A stretch of DNA of 64,000 nt from Tritrichomonas musculus (Eukaryota > Parabasalia > Tritrichomonadida > Tritrichomonadidae): assembly GCA_039105265.1 (NCBI GenBank), contig JAPFFF010000002.1, forward strand, positions 2,294,001 through 2,358,000. The letters run 5' to 3'. This document shows, piece by piece, positions 35,701-44,436 of the stretch. Below the pieces are notes generated by a model. That model ran no database searches, had not been told where the DNA came from, and saw nothing but the letters and a program-made list of their open reading frames with translations. The translations under genes were made by a program, and so were the position numbers. How positions within the stretch are numbered: the stretch's first letter is position 1; the number at the start of each line of letters is the position of its first letter.

Positions 35701-38700
35701 AGATGGAACAGAAAAAGATGCTTCAGATTATCATTTTCAACTAAGAATAAGCATTGATAATACGGGAAAAATATTTAACAATACATCATATCCTAAATAT
35801 TCAACTCTACCTGTTTATGTTTCATGTGTTGAATGGCAAAATTATTACAAGAATCCTAATGCTATTAAAGATTTGCTCAAGACATTTGAAAGAGGAGTAT
35901 TATATTTAACACTACGTGATTCTTCTGATTCCATGAGATTGACATTTAGATTTAGTGATGAAGTTAATAGTACAGTAGATGTGTATCAATATAATAAAGC
36001 AAAGGATTGTGTTTGCATAGGAATATATGCAGAATATGATACAATAGATAGAATTCCATATAAATGGAGTGATTCAAATATTGATACAACAAAAAAAGAT
36101 GTAGAACTATATCTAAGGAAAGATTTAGTTGATCCAATCGAAGAAGTTAATTGGGATTCAACAACAAATGCATTTAAATACATAATAGACCAACAGTTTT
36201 ATGATATAAGACCAAACCCAAATGCCGCAACAACTCTTTATACTGACTATAATATCACTTCATCCAAAATCATTACTGCAGATAACATTACAACGATGAG
36301 AAGTGATTTAAATGTTTTGACAAATAATTTTGATGTTGTTTCATATGATGTCAAGGATATTACATCAAAAGTAGATACATTAAGAAGTGAAATGACTGAG
36401 CAACAAAATAAAACTCAATATTTAAAGTCTGAAACAGATAAACTAGAAATAATGGCAGGAGTTGCGTTAGCAATAGGAGCAACAGGTACGTTAATGGGAG
36501 GTTTATCATTAACAGAAACAGGTATTAGTTTTGGCTTCAATGGTATTAATGGTTCTGTTAGATGTATTGTTGAATCAGGAGAAAGATGGTTTGGTTATGC
36601 TAATGAATTACCATTACATTTATTAAGTAGAAGCATTAAAACTGATTTAACTCCATTAATTGATTGGTGTAATGAAGACATAAAAGAGTTGACATATGAT
36701 GCTAATGAAGATACAAGTGTTCCTAGTGTTGCGGGTGTGTTCAATATATGTAATAATGTTGTGCATGCAATGAAACCAACATTTAAAATGTTATGTAATG
36801 CTATCAATGAAATAAATAATGACTATATTTCAAAGAATGAATTAGTTAGAGATGACATAATAGATGTTGTTGGTAAATTTGTTAATGGCGAGGTTCATTT
36901 GGAGGCTGAAGACACAATAACAGATGGAATAATCAAAGCACGATTTTTGGTGCAAAAAGTTAGTGAATACAATGATGTTGATTATGAAGAGAATATAGTT
37001 ACTATTAATATTACTGGTGGAACAATTAATTACCAAGGAACAACTGATTTTCCTAGCTGCACTATGAATGACAAAACATTTGTTATATCAAACCCAAATA
37101 AACATAGGGTTAGTGGAATCAGCATCAAAGAGAATACAGCAAAAAGAAGAATGGAATTTACTACAAATGATTTAGCATATACTTGTGATATAGATGCTTT
37201 ACATAAGAAGATAGATTCATTAAATGAGCAGATAGAAAAGAATGATACTGCTCTAGCTACGACTTTAAATGAATTCCCAACTGTTGATGAAGTAAATGAA
37301 GCATTAGATGAATTAAAAAATAATATGGTTAATATGGATAACCTGTATACGAAAGAAGAAGCGGATGCAAAATATGCTTTGAAAAGTGAAATCCCTGAAA
37401 TTCCTGATGATTATGCGACAATCGACGATCTGGATCAATATGCCTTGAAGAAAGACGTCTCCAAATATCGAGAGAAAAAGGATTTGATATATAAAGATGC
37501 TGTCGATGTGCCTTTTGAAAATGTCCGAGATAGTGAAGGAAGGTGGGAAGCCAAAATAAAAATGACTAGGGGAACTCGTCTTGTTGGAACGATTTCTGAT
37601 GCTGACGTGGTCAAGAATTTTGATTTTCTGTTTGATTATGATGAAAATGTCCCTGAGAATAGCGAAATATATATCAATATAGAAATTGATGGAAAAAATT
37701 ATAACGTAAATTATTATGAAAATGAGACTGATGATTGGCGCTTTTATATCGAAAGTGAAACAGGAAATTTAGATACCGAATTAAAACAAGCGGAAAAAAT
37801 AATTAAACAAGATGAAATAGTTTTGAAAACAGATAATCGAATCGATTTAGAGAAAACTTTTGAGAATGCTTTGGTTGAATTCATCAAAAATGATAGATAC
37901 AAGAATATTTCTGATAATCCAAAAACATATATTGGTTATTTCTATTTTGTTAATGGAGAATTTGAACTCAGATTTAAATTTATTCCAAGGAATTCTAATG
38001 ACAAATATATGATTTTACAATATGATTCGGCTGATGGTGAATTTTGCATTGTATTGCTATTGAACTTTTATTCAAACTCTGGAACATTCATCATTTTTTC
38101 AAAAGTTGGAGAATTTAAATATAGAATCGTGAAAGATTTAACCATTGAAACTGTTTATGATGAAAAATACATGAATAATGTTTCAAAAGTTTATTGTACC
38201 TTTGATGGTTTTGTAAATATTAGTGCGTCTGTTGATGATTATATGGAAGACATAAATGGTTATTCTGATATTAAATATTTCAAAGTTGTTAGATCAAATG
38301 AAAAATATCCTGTTGAAGATATTCGTGGATTATTTATGGACTTCTTTGTTTCATTCAAGAATCATAAAGATGAAGAAAATGAATGGAGAATATTTTATTC
38401 TGGCTTTGTTGATTGTGATCTTCAATGGATTGATGAATTAACAGGAATCAATTATGATTCACACAAAAATATTTTAACGATTAGTGTCGAGTTCGATTCT
38501 GATGCATATGAATTGTTAATAATATTTAAAGAGAAGAGTGGTGAAAAACATTTTGTGAGAATTCTCCACGGATCAAAGATTGCTTTACTCGATGAAATAT
38601 ATGGATCAAAGAAAGTAAAAGTTGTTCAATATCAAGCTACAGATGATAAATATGACTTTAATGTAAGAATGAATTTAGATCAATATCTAGACAGACAGAT

Positions 38701-38737
38701 TTACATTAAACAATTGAAATGGAATGTGTATCAATAA
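32792..38737 (+). CDS. Giant fiber/attachment protein of element D
   Basis: The 1981 residues (from the ATG at 32792) open with a short conserved start (SALYSAKS to NGFEICEGEDEDG), then a module YFYKPSIIT, IPSNLEFIFKEYCFGNTWSL (about 850-900), a region ITSSKIITADNITTMRSDLN, a coiled coil (about 1180-1225) and a hydrophobic Gly/Ala stretch (VALAIGATGTLMGG). Near 1470-1560 come heptads and YALKS-type repeats as in phage tail fibers, then a roughly 420-residue C-terminal head. Most of this is shared with the A fiber; the head is not recognisably shared. Its stop lies 18 bp before the right TIR. A trimeric attachment fiber is the likely role. Confidence 0.7.
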   Translation: MSLALYSAKSKVASKLKANGFEICEGEDEDGNEQINITQDDKPNEYPKFNCLYNKAEVDARVVNDYIENGGSLEGFGDVPITEKSTQILEYRAPENILMEVKSEQVESNRELIKDELCVNTFNDIIEAESKTCEAVHDMYNELMCAADGYEQVVLDEDKGQCDVIKYVQTPTAPPKPSPTEPFLHYKPFYNLADMLMNIMKNEKKNQSIKRILYDVFNETNLTKIINGTKQYHYNPENHTLQTIGYKYKNSTEEVKADQLVEVSSPGEFIDIYTQNQKDNYLNYPKIIQNLLLSSVLGYGLASALKLFTTSLTVDHTIKVDNIDGTKVKVSLNQFLNDVQLNINNIIVSLNYWADYCSKIKSCNCNQDGENNFEDENDAIFVELLADLYDRVDEVQDHLQVHDISRLHFDNQAQLAQSQVVDFSIYNNNDGINDLVNQYQKQNQQIDANIKHTNFMNDRSFDVEHDEIYYWSALFHRWVLLTESGYSLDDFPSGWRTNRSFDAPPSFIFDVDRQNWIQIMITDFDNKCQGWRNNEDRMSVAVYTAFMANNTKNKEGDIIWDENENEWIYCNSAVSPLSIDIGTPPKQPDDSVSIPGSDSESFKKALEVYGSNYIEPPNNYQFKKEKPVYGDVNIKANLNVNGLINGVDISNLSSGDSNFTIESGLADLFIENGMITQITDTINNIDCNILIIDVPEERKNGFLNWNRPIFKIVLRKNVIYDEEGRYIKEFYISSRNNKIVCPVITYDIDQKYCIINDNSFTMTRSIGPADQSKLDGKFFIAFDKRLPFDPRTLYINGDLSIMNQFTPTALKTDKAIKCSVIEADNALKLHKSDVHYFYKPSIITEDNEFYKMVFSVDSNYNIPSNLEFIFKEYCFGNTWSLMWKNDDNNANKGYWTGYNCQGCYNKSIKTLCQTTCRLYGLTASAYALCTGAIIMVKDDELNNKIVEKDDKGLMHALWNVCTREFKVLLKDGTEKDASDYHFQLRISIDNTGKIFNNTSYPKYSTLPVYVSCVEWQNYYKNPNAIKDLLKTFERGVLYLTLRDSSDSMRLTFRFSDEVNSTVDVYQYNKAKDCVCIGIYAEYDTIDRIPYKWSDSNIDTTKKDVELYLRKDLVDPIEEVNWDSTTNAFKYIIDQQFYDIRPNPNAATTLYTDYNITSSKIITADNITTMRSDLNVLTNNFDVVSYDVKDITSKVDTLRSEMTEQQNKTQYLKSETDKLEIMAGVALAIGATGTLMGGLSLTETGISFGFNGINGSVRCIVESGERWFGYANELPLHLLSRSIKTDLTPLIDWCNEDIKELTYDANEDTSVPSVAGVFNICNNVVHAMKPTFKMLCNAINEINNDYISKNELVRDDIIDVVGKFVNGEVHLEAEDTITDGIIKARFLVQKVSEYNDVDYEENIVTINITGGTINYQGTTDFPSCTMNDKTFVISNPNKHRVSGISIKENTAKRRMEFTTNDLAYTCDIDALHKKIDSLNEQIEKNDTALATTLNEFPTVDEVNEALDELKNNMVNMDNLYTKEEADAKYALKSEIPEIPDDYATIDDLDQYALKKDVSKYREKKDLIYKDAVDVPFENVRDSEGRWEAKIKMTRGTRLVGTISDADVVKNFDFLFDYDENVPENSEIYINIEIDGKNYNVNYYENETDDWRFYIESETGNLDTELKQAEKIIKQDEIVLKTDNRIDLEKTFENALVEFIKNDRYKNISDNPKTYIGYFYFVNGEFELRFKFIPRNSNDKYMILQYDSADGEFCIVLLLNFYSNSGTFIIFSKVGEFKYRIVKDLTIETVYDEKYMNNVSKVYCTFDGFVNISASVDDYMEDINGYSDIKYFKVVRSNEKYPVEDIRGLFMDFFVSFKNHKDEENEWRIFYSGFVDCDLQWIDELTGINYDSHKNILTISVEFDSDAYELLIIFKEKSGEKHFVRILHGSKIALLDEIYGSKKVKVVQYQATDDKYDFNVRMNLDQYLDRQIYIKQLKWNVYQ

Positions 38738-38755
38738 AAGTTCTATCTCAATATT

Positions 38756-39439
38756 TTTTCGGGTGTAGAATTCAAAAAACACCATTAGAAAGCTCAAAAA
38801 CTACTCCATACCTTGGAAATGACATTGGTGGAATAGTGAAAGTAGAGAGTGTGTACTTACGATAGGTTTTCAGAGGATATTTGGCAAACAAAATAATACT
38901 AACACTTTTTACTCAAATATCTTATGGTGCTCATCAAACTTTCTATATCGTGGTGCATCTTTTTCTCTTTCCCGATCATAATCATTATTGTATTTCAAAA
39001 CAGCTGCACGTCTAAATTTAGCATATCTAAAACCACTAAATTTGTTTCTTTCGTCCAAAACCTCAATTATAACATATCCATTAGAATCACATGTCCTGAT
39101 GTCTTTAAAGGAATCATAAACTTGTTGGGTTTCACGAGAAGTATAAATAGGATTTCTTAGAGTAAACTGTTTATATTGGGTCATAATCTTTAAATCTGAT
39201 GGTATGGTCATTTGTATAGTGTTGTATAAAAAATTAATAGAAATATTGAAAAACGACAATGTACTTGAACTTGAGGGACGGGGGTGGGAAATTAGCTAAT
39301 GTAGATAGGGTATACTTACGATAGGTTTTTCAGTAGGTATTTGGCCGGAAGCTGAGGCCCAAGCGAGGGTGTACCTGAGCTTGGTGGCGAAGCGTGTAGG
39401 CGGTGGCGAAGTATGAGACACCGCCTATACTTAACTACT
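38756..39439 (-). repeat. Right TIR of element D, uninterrupted
   Basis: This 684-bp copy shows the TIR without the hAT insertion and therefore defines both the hAT target site and the inner TIR border. It ends at the CGCTG duplication (39440-39444). Confidence 0.93.
38909..39211 (-). CDS. Small TIR-encoded protein of element D, right copy
   Basis: Identical in protein sequence to 12224-12526; 100 residues, unknown family. Both copies read inward from their TIR, so this one heads toward the 3' end of the fiber gene. Confidence 0.6.
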   Translation of the reverse strand: MTIPSDLKIMTQYKQFTLRNPIYTSRETQQVYDSFKDIRTCDSNGYVIIEVLDERNKFSGFRYAKFRRAAVLKYNNDYDREREKDAPRYRKFDEHHKIFE

Positions 39440-39502
39440 CGCTGTGAGTGGCGGCTTCGAGGGCCTATCATGACACCTCACTAACTTTTTATCAACCATG
39501 AA

Positions 39503-39838
39503 ATGGAGACCTACTACGAACACTACAACGACTTCGGCGATGGACACCATGTCTGTAGCGAGTCAATGCCTTCCGACATCAAACGTCTGCTATCGCACGG
39601 TAAGCACACATTCAGAACGAGGGACTACTTCTTCAGCCCCAGTGAGAGATTGTTCTACAGGTATAACTCGACATGGGAAGATTACTTTAGACTCAAACCA
39701 CTCAAGATAGGTCCATCACCAACATTCAGTCTACGAACCGATGAGAAGAAGTCCGACGTTATCTACGTCTCTGATAGGTTCCTTGAACGAACCCAATCAA
39801 TGAATGCTTTAGAGATCCCGTCGATAAGATCGTCGTAA
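39503..39838 (+). CDS. First gene of element B, function unknown
   Basis: This 111-residue protein begins METYYEHYNDFGDGHHV just inside the left TIR, whose last bases (AACTTTTTATC) supply its T-rich box. It is rich in aromatic and charged residues (YRYNSTWEDYFRLKPL) with no known domain. A 22-codon frame just inside the right TIR (47326-47394) starts with a similar sequence, EVYYEHIDHFDGVHV, so the gene start was once present at both ends. An ATG five bases upstream in another frame is not used, since only this frame stays open. Confidence 0.55.
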   Translation: METYYEHYNDFGDGHHVCSESMPSDIKRLLSHGKHTFRTRDYFFSPSERLFYRYNSTWEDYFRLKPLKIGPSPTFSLRTDEKKSDVIYVSDRFLERTQSMNALEIPSIRSS

Positions 39839-39860
39839 ACAGGTCCTATTTTTGATGCAC

Positions 39861-39985
39861 AAACGCCCCTAAAAACACCCGTTACGATGACTCCAACGAC
39901 TACCTCTCCTCAATGATACATCCGCTGTGAGTGGCGGCTTCGAGGGTCCATCATGACCATCCATCGGGGGACTTTTTATCAGGTA
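39861..39985 (+). repeat. Internal copy of B TIR sequence upstream of the polymerase-like gene
   Basis: The stretch repeats in direct orientation the inner TIR (AACACCCGTTACGATGACTC, CATCCGCTGTGAGTGGCGGC) and ends in ACTTTTTATC right before the next gene. It has diverged more than the TIRs from each other. The TIR core appears to serve as a promoter for two neighbouring genes. Confidence 0.8.
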
Positions 39986-39992
39986 GGAAAGA

Positions 39993-41420
39993 ATGAACTA
40001 CGACCAATCCGTCGAAATCGATGACGTAAACGTAGTCAAGTATGCCGATCTGAAACGATTAGCTCGTATGCTGGGTATCCCCAACGATGTCACCCACGAA
40101 TCATGGGAAGCAGTCAAACGTAGACTGGGTATCACAGGGGGTGTCACCAAGACGATATTCGCTCAGAACAAGCCCCTCTTCGTGGATGATTTAGTCTATA
40201 TCATAGTCGATAGAGCCCTTGAGCTTGGTTACGACAACGACGATACCAAATTCATGTCCTTCTACAACTTCGCGAAGGGATATCAAGCTGGGAAGCACGC
40301 CGACAAGGTCTTCAATGACGAGTTCATGAACATGGAACCCCAGCCAGAGATCAAGCATTTAGGTGTCCCTCATGCACCCAAGCATCAACGACCTCCAACA
40401 AGGTACATCGATACCGACGACTACCTCTTCAGCAGACTCAGCCGAGATCGAGAGAAGATTCGTCGTGAAGACACCATCTCCAAAGAACAGCGTAGACTCA
40501 GGTTCGATAGGGAAGTCCATAAGCGAGACCAGTCCCGTATCAGAGAACACATCGACGACATCAAAGAGTTCTGGAGAGCCCAATCGTTGAAGAAGACCCA
40601 AGTCGAGAAAGACCTTGACGAATTCGATATCTGGACCCCAGATGAACGTCGTGAACAGAACATCGATAGCCTCAAATCCTTCAGGGAATGGAAAGAACTG
40701 GGTGCTGCGCAGCAGAGAATCGTTGACGACATCATGGAAGAGCTCGAACGTAACCCATATCGATGGTCCATCAACTTCGAACAGCTCAACAACAGGGGCC
40801 GTAGACTATTGCTCCCTCGACTGAAAGAGTTCTTCGAAGACCTCATGGAGAACACACCCATCATCGAGATGTTCAAGATCCAGTTCAAGGTGAACGGCGC
40901 ATGGAAGACCAAACCGTTAACACCCAACGTGATGAACAAGTTGATGGAGAACCTCACCGAACAGAACTTCATCTTCGACCTCGATGATGTAGCCCCAGAG
41001 TACTTCTATGAAGAAGGTGGTGAAGAACTCCCTTCATGGTCTCTCTTTACTGAGCTCCGCTTCAGTCCCTACGGAAAGCACGACGGTAACAAAGATCGCG
41101 GTGGTGACTTCTTTCCATACTTGACCGTTCCGAGCACTCCCAAAGTGTTGGTCGATTACCTCAAACGCTTCCAGATATTCGACTCATTGGTTGACGACAA
41201 GGGTAAACAACGATGTGAACTCAATGACTGTTGCTTCGTCTATGCACTCATGATGACCGACTGCTATGATGAACCAACCCTAAACCAGATCCGTTTACGT
41301 GTCCAGAATCGATACCTATCACAGGGTTCCATAGAGAAGATCTGTCAAGAGTTTCACATCCATAGCGGAGTTGATGTTCGTGATGGATTCGTGAGCAGAG
41401 TCGAGGTCGATGTTGATTAG
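39993..41420 (+). CDS. Polymerase-related protein of element B (matches N-terminal region of pPolB)
   Basis: The 475 residues end with a region that matches the pPolB of A and D: FFPYLTVPS, RFQIFDSLVDDKGKQRCEL, DCCFVYAL (the OTU-like Cys region, about 412-418), IRLRVQNRYLSQGSIEKICQEFHIH. The first 350 residues are a charged helical region (for example REKIRREDTISKEQRRLRFD) with no match noticed. No exonuclease or polymerase motif is recognised in B, so its replication gene looks reduced and B may depend on other elements. The 3' end overlaps the convergent fiber gene by about 100 bases. T-rich box ACTTTTTATC sits 13-22 bp upstream. Confidence 0.6.
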   Translation: MNYDQSVEIDDVNVVKYADLKRLARMLGIPNDVTHESWEAVKRRLGITGGVTKTIFAQNKPLFVDDLVYIIVDRALELGYDNDDTKFMSFYNFAKGYQAGKHADKVFNDEFMNMEPQPEIKHLGVPHAPKHQRPPTRYIDTDDYLFSRLSRDREKIRREDTISKEQRRLRFDREVHKRDQSRIREHIDDIKEFWRAQSLKKTQVEKDLDEFDIWTPDERREQNIDSLKSFREWKELGAAQQRIVDDIMEELERNPYRWSINFEQLNNRGRRLLLPRLKEFFEDLMENTPIIEMFKIQFKVNGAWKTKPLTPNVMNKLMENLTEQNFIFDLDDVAPEYFYEEGGEELPSWSLFTELRFSPYGKHDGNKDRGGDFFPYLTVPSTPKVLVDYLKRFQIFDSLVDDKGKQRCELNDCCFVYALMMTDCYDEPTLNQIRLRVQNRYLSQGSIEKICQEFHIHSGVDVRDGFVSRVEVDVD

Positions 41421-42050
41421 TTTGATCTCGTTGTCGATGATCTTGATGTTGCTTTCATTCTCAAGAGATCTCTCATTGAGGGTCTTGTCATTGGTTTCGA
41501 AGTGGATGAGTGATTCGTTGACGCTGCTGATCAATGTGTTCATGACGGTGTTCACATCATCGACTGTTACCTCGGGTTCGGGTTCGGGTTCGTCAAGGTC
41601 AATGTCGCGAGTGGTTGTATCCATCAGCATACTGAGCCCTGAAGGAGCATCAAGGTTGGGATGATTCTCTAAGTGTTCGTTGATGGTGTTTGATAGAGCA
41701 TCGATATTCTCGAACATGGTGCTGCAGATTTTGTCGTGCTTGAGGTCAACTATGGTGGTGTTTTGGTCGCATTCGGCTATCAACTCAAAGGCTTTATCGA
41801 TATCGGCTTTGACCTCCGACATTGACATGGGGTATCCATCAACCATCACTTCCATATCGGCTTCAAACACAGGAGTGGACTTGAACGTAACACTGCTACC
41901 GAGGAACCCCTCGAATTTGGTGTCTCCATCGAAGGTCGCGTTGTGGTATACATGAAGGTTATCCAGTAATTGGTTCCCTCCACCACCATCTTGAGTACCC
42001 CCTACAAGGGCTTTATCGATAGCGTTCTGCTTGGTTAATATACCGGTCAT
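41319..42050 (-). CDS. Short fiber-like coiled-coil protein of element B
   Basis: This 243-residue protein has a Gly-rich start (GGTQDGGGG), beta-like strands (LDNLHVYHNATFDGDTKFEG), then a long heptad-patterned C-terminal region (about 80-240) broken by an acidic Pro-Glu linker (EPEPEPE). This plan fits a small trimeric fiber. The coding-strand T-rich box CTATTTTTAGTCGAAACC precedes the ATG. It lies beside the EF-hand protein and capsid gene, as an attachment protein might. No sequence match to the giant fibers of A and D was noticed; assignment rests on pattern. Confidence 0.5.
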   Translation of the reverse strand: MTGILTKQNAIDKALVGGTQDGGGGNQLLDNLHVYHNATFDGDTKFEGFLGSSVTFKSTPVFEADMEVMVDGYPMSMSEVKADIDKAFELIAECDQNTTIVDLKHDKICSTMFENIDALSNTINEHLENHPNLDAPSGLSMLMDTTTRDIDLDEPEPEPEVTVDDVNTVMNTLISSVNESLIHFETNDKTLNERSLENESNIKIIDNEIKLINIDLDSAHESITNINSAMDVKLLTDLLYGTL

Positions 42051-42082
42051 TTGGTTTCGACTAAAAATAGGGTGTGGGGGTC

Positions 42083-42586
42083 TCAGTACTCGAGTTTCAG
42101 GAAGAGGGTGAAGTTGTCGGGCTTGATCTCATGACCCTCCGCGTCTGTGAACCATACCTTGAAGGAGTTCTTTCTTGAGATGATCTCGTATTTGCGGTTG
42201 TCGTCAGGGGGAACTAGATTGGCGTACCACACAAGGGAATCACAGTACTCATCACGGGGAACGAAGGAGCAATGGACTTCGGTTTCACCATCGAGGTAGT
42301 GCTTACAAGTGGCTCTGCAGTACTGAAACGCTATGTAGCGATCATTCGATGAGTTGACGAACTCTGGAGGTAGTATGTTATCGTAGTCTCTGGTGATGAA
42401 GTACGTCTTGGTGGTTGGTTCAGTGGATTGGATGTTCTGCATCTGTCTCTCGTAATCGTCAACGACTCCGTCACCGTTGAGGTCTTCATATTCATCGTGA
42501 GCATCACCTCGATACGGATCAATGTTGTAGGATATTCGATTGGGGAGGGGTACGTTGTGAAAGACTCGCTGAGAGTATGTCGTCAT
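42083..42586 (-). CDS. EF-hand-loop virion protein candidate of element B
   Basis: From the ATG at 42586 (the longer frame begins at GTG) this 167-residue protein contains a canonical 12-residue calcium loop DLNGDGVVDDYE (about 36-47), then a strand-rich region ending FTLFLKLEY, like the last strand of a jelly-roll. Calcium commonly stabilises viral capsid contacts; a penton-like or minor capsid role is inferred from length, position next to the capsid gene and the C-terminal pattern. T-rich box CTATTTTTACC lies about 20 bp upstream. Confidence 0.5.
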   Translation of the reverse strand: MTTYSQRVFHNVPLPNRISYNIDPYRGDAHDEYEDLNGDGVVDDYERQMQNIQSTEPTTKTYFITRDYDNILPPEFVNSSNDRYIAFQYCRATCKHYLDGETEVHCSFVPRDEYCDSLVWYANLVPPDDNRKYEIISRKNSFKVWFTDAEGHEIKPDNFTLFLKLEY

Positions 42587-42639
42587 GGATTTGATTCCGG
42601 TAAAAATAGTCAGTAACAGCACCTCGGTGACTGATCCCT

Positions 42640-44358
42640 TTACTCGTAACCAGCAGGAATTCCACGTGGATGGTACTTGACGCCATCGAGTCCGAAAGTC
42701 CAGTAAGTATCGCTACAGATCCACATCTCAGGAGCAGGTGGATGAACATCTTTGACGACGGTTCCGTTATCGAGAACATCTGGGTAGAAGTATGTATCGT
42801 CTTCACCTTTGTGGATTGGTTGTCCCTTGAAGTTGACTGTGATGGAGTGGCATCCAGTATCGATACCATCAAAGACGTATCCAGCATTGCCGCGTTCGAG
42901 TTGGAAGTTGATTCCGAATGATGTGTTATCCGCAGCTGATGTGGCTTTGTACCTCTTTCCAGTAACTTCATCGTTGAGGGCAAGAGAGAACGAGCGGACT
43001 AATTCGTCAGTGGCTTCGATGCATCCGTCGAGTTCATTCGCGATGAGTTGATGTTGAACGAATCTACCATCATGGGTTGTTTCGAATTCGGTATCTGGGT
43101 ATTGTCTCTTGTTGACGGTGAGCTGACAGTGTTGGTACATGATGTTCTGGAAGCATGTGATATCCCCTGGATGACGTGGAAACATGAGTGTGATGTTTGT
43201 GGCGTTTCGGAGTGGAATGGATTTCGAGACGTCTAATCCCTCAGCTTTGGCAGTACCTTCGAAGATCTCGCGAGTGAGTTCTTGTGCAGGGACGATGATT
43301 GGGGTCTTAAGTGCTTCGTACAATCCCTCGATGACGTTTGGTTTGACACCGAATCCAGCACAGTTGGTTCTCGCTATCTTGATCTCACCGTTGTTGTATA
43401 GCTGAAGGGTATTGAACTTGACGGTCCAGTGGTTCTCTTTGGCGTCGTTGATGGAGGATGCTTTGAAGTCAATGCTCGCGTCAGCTACTGCTGTGTTGAG
43501 TGGTTTCTCGGTGACTGCGTGAACGATCTTCGCTGGCATTCCAATCTGTGTGAAGTGGGCTGTGATAGGGAGTATCCATGGTGAACAGTACTCTTTGGCG
43601 GCATCGTAGTTCATGAATTTGAGTACATCAGCAACGGCTTTGGGATCGATTTGGCACCAAACGAGGGCATCTAAAGAGGTTCTGATCTCTTCTTCTACTT
43701 CACCGAGGATTCGGTTAGGATAGAGGCGCCAGGCTTGGAGTGCGAGTTGGTCTGTGAATGGGATGATGAGATCGAGTTTGACGTCAACGGGTGCTACACC
43801 TTCGAACTTGGCTAATGGGATGTAGACACCGCACTTGCATGGCATGTAGTTCATAACGTTCTCCCAGATGGAGTGTGCATGAGGGTTGGCTGCTTTGGCG
43901 TCACGTGCTTTGATGGAGTTGTAGGCGAATGATTCGCGGATGAGTTCGTCTTGGCGATAGGTGTCGATGAGCTTGCCGTTCACCCAGAATCTACAGTCTT
44001 CGATGAATTCAACGGAGTTCTTGAAGCCGACGAAGATGAGGTTCAACCATTCTGTATCGACCTTAGAGATGGCGTCAGCGGCGATGTTGTTCTGGAACTT
44101 GACCTTGAATTCGACTGTGGCGTTGATGAATCCCTTCTCGATTTGGCTGATGGTGTGACCTGAGTGAGTGAGCTTCAAGCGAGTTTTGGTACCGACAGGC
44201 ATTGGAGCATCTTTGTTGAGGAACTCTTCGGTAACGAAAGAGAATGTGTTGTCACCTCCGTTCTTTTGGACGAGGTTACGGAGAGTATCGTTGAAGAAGT
44301 CGAGGACATCTCCCTCGTCATTGCCGGAGTTCTTGAATTGAGCGTTCTGGTAGGTCAT
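42640..44358 (-). CDS. Major capsid protein, double jelly-roll type, of element B
   Basis: The start is taken at 44358 (MTYQNAQFKN), with the box GATTTTTTAGTG before it. The 572 residues share with the A and D proteins the sequence IFVGFKNSVEFIEDCRFWVN (aligned with VGFK to ANG there), an ES-bearing helix (ELIRESFAYN), a KARD/HSIWENV segment like KRSD/HKDIF, and IPLAKF, LIIPFTD strands. Its length and strand-rich composition fit the double jelly-roll family. It is quite diverged from the other two and GC-richer in codon use, so B comes from a distinct lineage rather than from a copy of A or D. Confidence 0.78.
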   Translation of the reverse strand: MTYQNAQFKNSGNDEGDVLDFFNDTLRNLVQKNGGDNTFSFVTEEFLNKDAPMPVGTKTRLKLTHSGHTISQIEKGFINATVEFKVKFQNNIAADAISKVDTEWLNLIFVGFKNSVEFIEDCRFWVNGKLIDTYRQDELIRESFAYNSIKARDAKAANPHAHSIWENVMNYMPCKCGVYIPLAKFEGVAPVDVKLDLIIPFTDQLALQAWRLYPNRILGEVEEEIRTSLDALVWCQIDPKAVADVLKFMNYDAAKEYCSPWILPITAHFTQIGMPAKIVHAVTEKPLNTAVADASIDFKASSINDAKENHWTVKFNTLQLYNNGEIKIARTNCAGFGVKPNVIEGLYEALKTPIIVPAQELTREIFEGTAKAEGLDVSKSIPLRNATNITLMFPRHPGDITCFQNIMYQHCQLTVNKRQYPDTEFETTHDGRFVQHQLIANELDGCIEATDELVRSFSLALNDEVTGKRYKATSAADNTSFGINFQLERGNAGYVFDGIDTGCHSITVNFKGQPIHKGEDDTYFYPDVLDNGTVVKDVHPPAPEMWICSDTYWTFGLDGVKYHPRGIPAGYE

Positions 44359-44436
44359 TTGGGTTGTCACTAAAAAATCGGAACCGTCGATGGGGTTCTA
44401 ACCTCGTTGAAACCACTTTTTTGTATCACCACAAAC

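Larger units (their letters stand above)
11996..39439. mobile_element. Element D: large Polinton/Maverick-type element, looks whole except for an hAT insertion in its left TIR
   Basis: Boundaries: TIRs starting AGTAGTTAAG, 684 bp on each side when the hAT insertion is left out, and a 5-bp duplication CGCTG at 11991-11995 and 39440-39444; the uninterrupted target is seen in the right TIR of B. Own length is about 24.3 kb. Parts: virion proteins, integrase, ATPase, capsid protein, penton-like protein, giant fiber, primase-helicase, protein-primed polymerase, two HNH nucleases, a GIY-YIG protein, a bZIP-like protein and a small gene duplicated in the TIRs. Only about three differences were noticed between the TIR arms, so it is the youngest of the three. 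No break other than the hAT insertion was noticed. Confidence 0.9.

Noticed and set aside
15794-38826. Reading D as a 23-kb element ending at 15.79 and 38.83 kb
   Set aside because: The inverted repeat there has no target duplication. It is only the inner part of a longer TIR whose left copy is interrupted by the hAT transposon; with that removed both TIRs are 684 bp.
11996-39444. A 3-bp GCT duplication for D, suggesting a CACTA-type transposon
   Set aside because: Shifting the edge by two bases gives a perfect 5-bp CGCTG duplication and an AG start like B and A, and the contents are Polinton genes.
40421-40972. Minus-strand 183-codon frame within 39993-41420
   Set aside because: Antisense to a frame with clear similarity to the polymerase N-terminal region; low-complexity Ser/Leu/Arg composition.
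42640-44370. Several plus-strand frames across the B capsid gene
   Set aside because: GC-rich coding sequence leaves antisense frames open; none has a T-rich box or similarity to anything in A or D.
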